Positions 51,670-64,000 of a stretch of DNA of 64,000 nt are shown here, piece by piece (the stretch's first letter is position 1; every line of letters starts with the position of its first letter). The stretch comes from Tillus elongatus. Its lineage: Eukaryota; Arthropoda; Insecta; Coleoptera; Cleridae. Position numbers and translations under genes: made by a program. Location of the stretch: NCBI GenBank assembly GCA_964006375.1, contig OZ023262.1, forward strand, positions 90,651,654-90,715,653, in the 5' to 3' direction. Under the pieces are notes generated by a model. That model made no database searches. It saw only the letters and a list, made by a program, of their open reading frames with translations, and was not told where the DNA came from.

Positions 51670-53400
51670 ACCTAGACCTGAGAAAAAGATGAAAGCAAGA
51701 TGTGAGCATAAGGCTCCCAACAGTATATCACCGAAATCCTTTCGATGCAGTTTGCTTATATTATCAGACAGATAACGAATTTTCAAATTATTTTGGAATT
51801 TAGGTTCATGGGGTGAAAAAAAATATGTTTGTTACAAGTCTACTTGAAACCCGACCAATTCGAAGAAGACGAGCAGATACTACTCTACAGGAAAGTACGA
51901 CATTGAAGATTTTTGAAAGCCATCATTATTTTCTAAAAGATGGAAATGGCAAACGCATTAAAGTTTGCCGAAAATTTTCTTGAGTACTCTAAGCTTGGGA
52001 GAAGATACACATAAGCTTTGGATAAAAAGCGATATAATACATGACTTCGATTCAGGTTCTACATCCAGTGATTCAGAAATTCGCCTTCCCAATAAACGGC
52101 AACGGCTGTGTAAACGGCAAACTGGCAAACTGTAAAAGAGCATAAGGCTGAGACTGTTAAACAATGGTTAGATCTTATACCCAAAGTGCCATCACATTAC
52201 TGCACAGCCTCGTCAAGTAGACACTATGTTGATAATTCATTTAATTCAAAGAATCACATGTATAATGTCTTTAAAAAGTGGTGTTTGGACAACAACAGAA
52301 TGGAGGTAAATCAGAAGTTGTTTAATGCTGTTTTAAAAGATGAGAATATCACTATACATAAACCTCGCAAGGACCAATGTGATATTTGTGGTGGAAATAA
52401 ATGTTGCAATATAACCGAGGAAGACTATAAAACTCACAGAATTAAAAAAGATGCTGAAAGAGATGCGAAATCAAAAATGAAGGAAAGTGCAAACGACAAA
52501 CGGTTGGTGGTGACCATGTATTTACAAAGTGTTCTCACATGTCCTAAAATATTAGCTTCACAAACCTATTGCAAGTTGAAACTACAAGTACATAATTTTA
52601 CAATTTATACACTAAATGATAAGAAAGTCACTTTATATGTATGGCATGAGGCTAATGGTGGAGTCAGCTCCAATGAGTCTATATCCCGTGTCATCGATTA
52701 TCTATCTAATATACCGGACACATTTAAAAGTGTTATACTTATATCAGATGGCTGTAACTATCAAAATAGGAACAAAACACTTGCAAGTGCTCTTAGCGAT
52801 TTTGCAAAAGAAAAAACTTCAATTATATAGCAGCTTTATTTAGAAAAAGGTCACACGATGATGGAGGCTGATTCGGTCCACTCAGCTCTAGAGCATTATC
52901 TTCGACCTCCAATATATTCACCCACTGACTTCATCACACGCATGAGGATGGCACGACCCAAACAGCCTTATGAAATACATCATCTGGATTACACGTTTTT
53001 CAAGAAACATGACATGCCATCAAACTTTAGTTTGATTAGATCGGGAAAGAAGGCAAAAGATCCGGTGGTCATAGATATCACGCAATTAAAATATTCGGCT
53101 ACAGGTGAGGTATTTTTTATACTGGATTATTCTGAAAATTTCTGGGAAACGATGCCCTGTCGTCGTGAAAATGTTAGTATGAGTACTTACCATTCAAATC
53201 TTTTCAAGACACAACCATCAGTTAGTGACGACAACTTCAAACATCTCCAAGAACTAAAGCTAGACATAGACAAAGATGTTCACGCATTTTACAACAATTA
53301 TACAAAAAAACGTTGTTGTGTTGTAAAAATATCAAAGATTTTTTCATTAATAAAGATTTTGTGTCAAATATTTGTTCTTGTGTTTCAATCACAATATTGA
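51670..53400 (+). pseudogene. Transposase-like protein (family with conserved WHEA ... SDGC core), lightly damaged
   Basis: Reading across shifts: C-terminal-Cys region RCEHKAPNSISPKSFRCSLL, LSDR/stop/RIFKLFWNLGSW, a shift, RPIRRRRADTT, HHYFLKDGNGKRIKVCRKF, a shift, LSTLSLGEDTHKLWIKSD, a shift or intron, KAETVKQWLDLIPKVPSHY. An open 214-codon block follows (52186-52830): HYVDNSFNSK, KPRKDQCDICGGNKC with a CxxC pair, LYVWHEANGGVSSNE, VILISDGCNYQNRNK. TAG at 52828-52830, then KGHTMMEADSVHSALE, LIRSGKKAKDPVVIDITQLK to 53303. The conserved Asp in SDGC and the acidic EADSVHS are plausible catalytic residues of an RNase-H-like fold. I recall this as an uncharacterised insect family (DUF7869-like); this needs a profile search. 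Confidence 0.75.
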
Positions 53401-53721
53401 AAAAAAAACCTATGTACAACTATCAGGATTCAAAACTTGCTACAATATTTGTCATGTTAATTGGTTATTCACAATTTTTCCCATGTGAAAAAATTGGGAA
53501 TCCGAAATTACTCCAATGTGCAAGTTTTCTTAATTAGCCGCATATAAGTACTTTCAAAATTTGTAAGTAACTGCTTAAAACAAAATGAGGACTTTAAGAA
53601 TCAGGGTTGTGCAACAAGATTTGATGTATTTTCATTTTTCATTCGAAAAATCAGTTTTTTGTCCCTCCTGTAAAATTTGCTTCTTGTTACATTGGAGGTG
53701 TTAACAGCCGGGCGACGATAG

Positions 53722-54794
53722 GTTAAATTAAATACGAAAGGAGGTACAGCTGTTCAAAGTTTTTATTGCAATAATATCATTACACATTATTACCGAAATC
53801 ACGGTAGCCCTGGAGAGAAGTTAAAAAAAAAACAGACAGAATAAAATAGATATTTGACACATCGTGCCGTTGACGTTTGGCAAATAATACTTTTGTTAGC
53901 TAGTTGTTGTATTGTTGTGGTGTTTATCTTAAATAGTTTATCCTTGTTTGTTTATTATTCGTTGTTTATTGGCTGCTCTTTATTATTCTCTCTTAACCTC
54001 AATATCAAAAATTAATTTTCCTGTTGAAGGATGTAACCCTTTTAACTCGGGAATAGTAAGCTTTAGACCCTACCCTATTTATTCATAAAATAAAGACAGT
54101 AACATTAATTACTCTAAGCTTCAAAAAATATTTGTTAATAATTAACCCGACAGACGAGGCAATCTTTTGTTGATAACTCAACAAGTGCTAGGCTAATTTT
54201 AATAATCAAACAGAGACAAGATTAAGATGTCCCCATGTCAGTTTACAAGGATAATTAGACTAAAGACTTACTATTGTCAGGTCAATCTTGACCAAAGTCT
54301 CACATTTCTTAGGCCTCCAGTCCAAGACGCTGGTTACGTAGATGTTTATTGGCAAGCTATCTGGAGAATTATAAAATTGCTAAACTTAAAAGAGCTTGAT
54401 AAGGAAGTTGTTATCAAACTAAACAGCAGAAGTAAAAGACAACTATAAGTTTTTATTAACCATGAATAAATTTGGCATGATGTTGTATGCATTGTTTTAT
54501 GAAATTTAAAACAGTAAATTCTTAAAAAAAAAAAACAAAAGATGAATATCATTGGTAAATCAAAAATTGTTCCTAAAATTAATCAAATATGTAACTTTCT
54601 ATTTTATTACTTTCGCTGGCCAGGTAGAACTACAAAAATTATTATAGTTGCGTGCCTGTTTGCAAAATGATTTTTTATCTCAGCCTAATGCTGAACTTTA
54701 TACATATATGTAAATATTTGTTTTGTGAAATTTTGTGAATGGATTGACAAGAAATAAGAACAAAAGGTTTAAAAAGCAGAAACTCTTTAGATCA

Positions 54795-54796
<2 letters not shown>
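53722..54796. other. Intergenic, no gene recognised
   Basis: AT-rich, with a 73-codon frame at 54227-54448 that lacks any recognised domain. Confidence 0.45.

Positions 54797-54887
<91 letters not shown>
54797..54887. repeat. (TA)n(TG)n compound microsatellite
   Basis: About 64 bp of TA followed by about 27 bp of TG. No carrier block recognised on either side. Confidence 0.95.
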
Positions 54888-56429
54888 TTAAATATACGTC
54901 ATTGATTAATTAAGTGTATTATGTAAGCTACAGCATATAATTCAAATAAAGAAACCGCCCTAATAACAACGTCACTGCTTAAAAATTGTGAATAAAATGA
55001 TTGATTTTTAAACGACTTTCATTTGAGTGTTCTTCACATCATAATAAAAAAAGACAGACTATAAATTTAGATTCACTCGCATAAGTTAGAGAAGAACTCA
55101 CTCGTTTCCAGACAGCGTCACCATCCAACGAGACAGAGCTATGAACGCCACCCCGGATTAAGGCATATTAAAGCCCCAACTGGACCTGGTATACATGAAG
55201 AGCATACCCAGACCTAGTGTGAAGTCAGACTTAGAGAGTTGAGATGAATCTGGCCTCCTGATGGGTACTAGATACCAGCCCTAAATTTTAGCTCTCAAGC
55301 TCAGGATTTGATTTTGAGGTTATCATGAAGACCCATTACAAAGTTGAAGACCCAGACCAAGACAAAAACCTGTCACGACGACAGTGAAATCTATAACGAT
55401 GACAGCGAAAATTGTTAGGACAAAACTAAAGTCGAAAACGAAAATCTTTTAAGACAGAAACTGAAATCTGTTATACCAGGCCTGGTTCGTGTCAGGTTTG
55501 TAACGGTCCTGCTGACTAGATCTTTTGTCCTTTACTTGCTCATTAGATTCTCTGTGTCTGAGAGAGAAGGCCTTTTTTGCACAGTGTTTTCACGCTCCCG
55601 CTTGCGAGCTGTTTTAGTCCGGTAACTGTCAAGTTTTATCTATTACTTCTTGCTGACGGCAAGCTTTGTCAGCATCTTTTCAGCTGTCAATCTGCCTCAT
55701 AAATTTCCCATTTTATGCTTAGCGGAATTCCTATTTAATATTTAATTCTTCTCAACGAAAAATAAAACATAAAAATATTATCTCAACCTTCTTTGCCGTT
55801 AGATCTCATTGAGAAGATTTTTATTCTCTAGCGGGTGGCTAGCAAGGTGTCTACCAAATAATTTTGTAGCGAATTGTCATGTCTTCTTATTGATACAATA
55901 GTTTATTCGCTATTTCATTTTAAAATAGGCGTAGTGGCCATTAAAATTGTCTGAGATATTCTGTAAAATCCAGCAGAATGGTACGGTAGCAAAAAGGTGA
56001 CCGTAACAAGAGTTTGCAAACACAGGGTACGCTTTGGGAGAGCCTAAGAGAAACTGTCTACTAGCGTCCAAAATTCACAAGAAAATAATATTCTTTAGCC
56101 CGACATCCAAAAGCAAAGGCGTTTGAGAACGTACGAACATACTTTGAGGAAAATTGTATCCCACAATAGAAAACAAAATCTTATGAAAACCGTGATACAA
56201 TGAATGAAGATGAGCATTTCTGTTTTAAAAGCTGTTGTGCTTCGCTTGACTAAATTATTGAAACAAATATTAGAAATAAGCTCTTTCTGCGATTTTATAG
56301 CCGCAGATTAAATTATTGATTTTGTGATTTCAATGTGTTATAATTTTTTTATTTGACAAAATAAACATAAAACAATTCCACTATTTAGTCAATAAATCGA
56401 TAAACGGTAAACTATACACAACTGGTAAT
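54888..56429. other. Intergenic, no gene recognised
   Basis: A purine-rich patch at about 55320-55480 repeats GACAGTGAAATCTATAACGA-like text at short intervals. Nothing coding was recognised. Confidence 0.45.
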
Positions 56430-56662
56430 AATAGTTTGGATGCAGGAAGCGTTTCTTTAAATTTCAATAAACTAGTTTTCTGCTCTCAATCAATAGAAAA
56501 ATGTAAAAAAATATATCTGGATATGTAAAAAAACTTGATAAACGCAACATAAACGTATGGAATTTAATCAAACGAAATTTATGTTTACTTTTCGAAAATT
56601 TTTGTATTTTCAAGATTTTTATTAAAATTCGCTACTATAACGCACTCGCTGCATCCAGGCTT
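56430..56662. mobile_element. Degenerate MITE copy
   Basis: Left GGATGCAGGAAGCG (56438) and right CTATAACGCACTCGCTGCAT (56633) resemble the ends of the GGACGCAGCAAGTGCG family; the interior keeps only scraps. Confidence 0.5.
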
Positions 56663-57419
56663 GTATTTCTCTATTTAGAAGAAAATTTAAAAAAAAAATA
56701 TTATTCAGTAGCGTTGTAAACGACATAAACCTCGTTTTAAATAATATCACATCCAGGAGAAAAAACCTTACAAGGCGACAACATCGCTTTGCTGCGAGCG
56801 GTTCTTCAAAAGAACTTGCTGATGGCTCTCAGTGCCTTTGGTAATAAATCGACAGAATCAGCGCTGCTATTCATAAAAGTCGCCGCTATCGCATTAATTA
56901 TGAACCCGCTGTTAGCTGGCCTGAGATCTAGCAGTTTGCATATGGGCTTCATAAATAACTGTCAGTTATCTGCAGCCTTGTCGGCATTCTACAACATTCC
57001 CGGCAAATTTAAATCAACTGTTTTGAGTTGCTTTCAAGAAACGACAAGTTAATAGCGAATGCCTTGTGATGTCATTAGTCAAACAGAGAAATTTGATATG
57101 TTTGAATATTTGTCTTGGTAGTCATAATTTATGTCACGGCTAATAAGCTTCTAGAGTTTTACGTAAAGTACACAAAGATAATGAGATTCCTGTATCCTTC
57201 ATGTTTTTCACAGCTGGAAGTAACATTACTGAGCATATACAAACTCAGCACATGTAGAGGAGGTGTGATTTCGCGACAGAAAATCACTTCCTGTTTGATG
57301 TGCACTTTTTGTGAGTTTTTGTAATCATAATTTTTCATGTCTGGTTTCAATGTAACAGGGGCGGCTCCTCAATAAGTGCGCCCGTGCGCGCGCACTGCCG
57401 CCTGCCGTGAAAAAAATAA
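56663..57419. other. Intergenic, no gene recognised
   Basis: An 87-codon frame at 56789-57052 (LLMALSAFGNKSTESALLF) has no recognised domain. A GC-rich patch CCCGTGCGCGCGCACTGCCG lies at about 57381. Confidence 0.4.
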
Positions 57420-57574
57420 TATTTTTGCTATTTTTTATAAATTTTTAGTGAATTTTCTTTTTAAAAAATCACCAATAAGGAGATCCCGACTTTTGAATTT
57501 TGAAAAAATGTCTTCAAATGAGCGCTAATTAGGCCCCTAGAACACATATCCGGTGTCAGTTTCGATTTTTATAT
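57420..57574 (+). repeat. TA-carrier block B
   Basis: AAAAAATCACCAATAAGGAG, GAGCGCTAATTAGGCCCCTA and GAACACATATCCGGTGTCAG precede the array. Confidence 0.65.
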
Positions 57575-57601
57575 GTATGTATATATATATATATATATAT
57601 G

Positions 57602-57667
<66 letters not shown>
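57575..57667. repeat. (TA)n microsatellite with GTATG interruptions
   Basis: TA with GTATGTA interruptions near 57600. No block A follows. Confidence 0.95.
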
Positions 57668-57671
<4 letters not shown>

Positions 57672-58015
57672 ATGACATTTGTCAAAATAAAGTAATGTTT
57701 ATCTCCTACAAATTTAAAAATTTTGGTGAAAATATGGGTTGTTTGGAAATATTAGTAGTTATAAAGATATTATGGAAAAGCAGGGATGTATGGTAAATGA
57801 AGGTGACGGTTGAAGTGTTAGAAGGTGCGAAATAGAAGAACAAAAAGAATTTAAGTTTGGTACGTCAAAATCTGAAGTTTATTGACTTTGCTGTCGGACT
57901 GTCAAACTATTTAGGATTTAACCTTCTAAATTATGTTATATGATACACCACAAGTCGCATAAGACTTATTGTATTAACATAATGTATAATTTTTGCCAAT
58001 AAACAATGAACAATA

Positions 58016-62395
<4,380 letters not shown>

Positions 62396-62523
62396 TTCGT
62401 AGAAAAAATTCACTAATGGGGAGATCTCGACTTTTGAATTTTGAAAAATTGTTGCAAATGAGCGCGACCTAGGACCCCTAGAACCCCTAGAACCCATATC
62501 CGGGGTCAGTTTCAATTTTTATA

Positions 62524-62528
<5 letters not shown>
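62396..62528 (+). repeat. TA-carrier block B
   Basis: GGGGAGATCTCGACTTTTGA, then GAGCGCGACCTAGGACCCCT with a short internal duplication of CCCCTAGAA, then CATATCCGGGGTCAGTTTCA, leading into an array. Confidence 0.7.

Positions 62529-62605
<77 letters not shown>
62529..62605. repeat. (TA)n microsatellite
   Basis: About 77 bp of TA after block B. The 280 bp to the next array holds no recognised feature. Confidence 0.95.
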
Positions 62606-62607
<2 letters not shown>

Positions 62608-62881
62608 GTTTCTGTTGAAAAATATGTAGAATTTAATTTGAGTACAGTTTTAAAATATAGAAATTTTTGATTAAAATGAAGAAACTGATTTCAAGTACCA
62701 TCCATATTTCTAGACATTGTAATGGTACATAATGAGGTGAGGTAATTTTGGAGATTAGAAATCAGATGACAGAACTTTAGAACAATTGAAATTTAGATTA
62801 AAATTTAGTCAAAATTGCATCATTTGCAGCCACAAGTTTAGACTTATTTGTAAGATGCTTTGTACTATTTATATAACAATA

Positions 62882-62884
<3 letters not shown>

Positions 62885-62957
<73 letters not shown>
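62885..62957. repeat. (TA)n microsatellite
   Basis: About 73 bp of TA followed by block A (CACCGATAACTCAAAATATA). Confidence 0.95.
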
Positions 62958-62960
<3 letters not shown>

Positions 62961-63285
62961 CGATAACTCAAAATATAATCGGCCGATTTTGATAAAATTT
63001 GGCATGTACCTTCCCTCTGTAAATAGCTTGGATAAGTTTGTTAGTCAGGAAAATCAGAAGAGGTTTTCAGGGAAAATTTTGAGTTTTCATTCGAAAAAAA
63101 TTTGTATTTCAAAAAATAAAAAAGATAAGATACCAAACTTGGTAGGTAGGTTTTTGATATAAAAATTAAACTATACACCAAAATCTAAATTCCTATGTTG
63201 GAATAAAAAAAAGTTATAATAAAATATTTTGTGCCAGATCATTTTTATGAAAATTCACTACCATAACGCACTTACTGCATCCAGG
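62958..63285 (+). repeat. TA-carrier block A with MITE-type terminus
   Basis: Runs from GATAACTCAAAATATAATCG through GTTAGTCAGGAAAATC and GGTAGGTAGGTTTTTGATAT to CACTACCATAACGCACTTAC and TGCATCCAGG. It shows that some carrier copies end in the same terminus as the MITE, so the two are related. Confidence 0.7.
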
Positions 63286-63517
63286 ATTTTTACACATTTT
63301 ATTATTTAGTACCATATTAACATTGAACTACTTTTAATGTTTTCAGTTTTCACCCCGTTCCGGACAGTGCTAACGCTAACACAAATTTGTGTGAAGAAAA
63401 GAACTTGATAATAATTCCATGTTCTTTTCGTGTTTTAAAGTTTTAAGTGACTTTTTAATTTGTTAGTGTTGCAGTGGGAAATTAATTTATTTATCTACGT
63501 ATTATTCCCATATAGGT

Positions 63518-63519
<2 letters not shown>

Positions 63520-63610
<91 letters not shown>
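63520..63610. repeat. (TA)n microsatellite
   Basis: About 91 bp of TA with a GTATATG tail, abutting a Penelope-like fragment. Confidence 0.95.
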
Positions 63611-63611
63611 G

Positions 63612-64000
63612 TACATTTAGTGTTCATAATTTTTAAAACCACCACTAACAGCAACTCGTTACCGCACACCCGAACATTTTGGTCAGGATACTTAGCTACA
63701 TTTTTAATATATTCAAGTTCTCTGTTGTATCTTTTTTTATTTAAGGGAAACTGTATTAATCTATGAACTAGAAAATTCAGACTAGCTATTTTTTGTATAA
63801 AACCATGGTGGGAATCAAAATGTAACTCACGGTAGTGGTTTTCGTTCTGTGAATGTCAAATTCTAAAGCGTCTCTGTTTTTAATGACATCAAGAAAAGGT
63901 AATTTGCTAATAATTTCTATTTCATGCGTGAACTTAATAGAGTCAAATTTACTGTTTAATTTGGCAATAAAATCGTCTACTTTGCACTTATAATAGAATT
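63612..64000 (-). pseudogene. Penelope-like element reverse transcriptase fragment, runs off the window
   Basis: Minus strand from the window edge: VDDFIAKLNSKFDSIKFTHE, then SKLPFLDVIKNRDALEFDIH, RTKTTTVSY, a frameshift at about 63812, SHHGFIQKIASLNFLVHRLI, PLNKKRYNRELEYIKNVAKY. The LPFLDV ... FDIxRKxTxT ... HxxHKxAxxxxLVxR series marks the C-terminal part of Penelope-type reverse transcriptase, before the GIY-YIG endonuclease, which is not present. It is cut at 63612 by a (TA)n array. Confidence 0.75.

Larger units (their letters stand above)
50750..53717 (+). mobile_element. Complete DNA transposon with 34-bp inverted repeats and subterminal motifs
   Basis: Left end CGTCGTTAGGCTGTTAATAC (50750-50783) and right end, complemented, CGTCGCCCGGCTGTTAACAC (53717-53684) align without gaps over 34 bp with 6 mismatches. 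Both are flanked by ATAG (50746-50749 and 53718-53721), a 4-bp target duplication. A 9-bp motif, TCC(A/G)ATGTG, recurs near the ends. The interior encodes a transposase-like protein on plus (about 51670-53400) and an acidic frame on minus (51495-51070). Size is 2968 bp. The family is not one I can place in a named superfamily. Confidence 0.88.

Overview
The window looks like intergenic or heterochromatin-like DNA from an animal, most probably an insect or another arthropod. It is AT-rich, has no operon or ribosome-binding-site structure, contains no convincing host gene, and is dominated by transposable elements typical of insect genomes: mariner-like DNA transposons with long inverted repeats, jockey-like and I-superfamily non-LTR retrotransposons, a Penelope-like fragment, a gypsy-type solo LTR and a tRNA-derived SINE. 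I cannot name the species.

Three layers explain most of the sequence. (1) A dispersed low-copy repeat, called here the TA-carrier family. Its recognisable parts are block A (starting near GATAACTCAAAAAATAAT), block B (near AGAACCCATATCCGGGGTCA) and, between B and the next A, a long (TA)n array. More than twenty (TA)n arrays of roughly 60-135 bp punctuate the window. (2) A short MITE of about 300 bp with GGACGCAGCAAGTGCG ends, often embedded in the same repeat (946-1256, 5147-5442, 20879-21546, 40292-40581). (3) Younger elements sitting inside these arrays and repeats: five mariner-like elements (31424-33030, 33111-39325, 41607-43226, 44450-48164, 58119-60180) and a solo LTR (12810-13184), each bordered on both sides by (TA)n.

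Region by region. 0-13 kb: MITE copies, carrier fragments, a dead mariner piece at 2147-2775 and a foldback element with 5' tandem units at 6711-7760. 12.5-13.4 kb: a carrier copy split by a solo LTR. 13.9-18.85 kb: a second foldback element, with tandem units and (CAGACCGA)n, interrupted in one arm by a decayed non-LTR retrotransposon that has a 92-bp CT array in its coding region. 19.8-22.3 kb: carrier copy with a MITE that itself contains a SINE, then a non-LTR 3' fragment. 25.5-28.8 kb: a mariner with a one-intron transposase (two lesions). 29.6-31.2 kb: a jockey fragment. 31.3-39.5 kb: two mariners in a row in (TA)n; the second is split by a 5'-truncated I-superfamily retrotransposon with a perfect 10-bp target duplication, producing a 1254-codon chimeric ORF. 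41.5-48.3 kb: two related mariners, the second carrying a 1.9-kb DNA transposon with perfect 36-bp inverted repeats and a 5-bp target duplication. 50.75-53.72 kb: a complete DNA transposon of a little-described type with 34-bp inverted repeats, 4-bp target duplication, subterminal TCCAATGTG motifs, a transposase-like gene and a divergent acidic reading frame. 58.1-60.2 kb: the best preserved mariner, with a single frameshift. 63.6-64 kb: a Penelope-like reverse transcriptase fragment.

The genes here do not form a host pathway. They are selfish elements nested in a readable order, so the window gives a relative insertion history. Boundaries of decayed repeats are approximate, since they were placed by eye.
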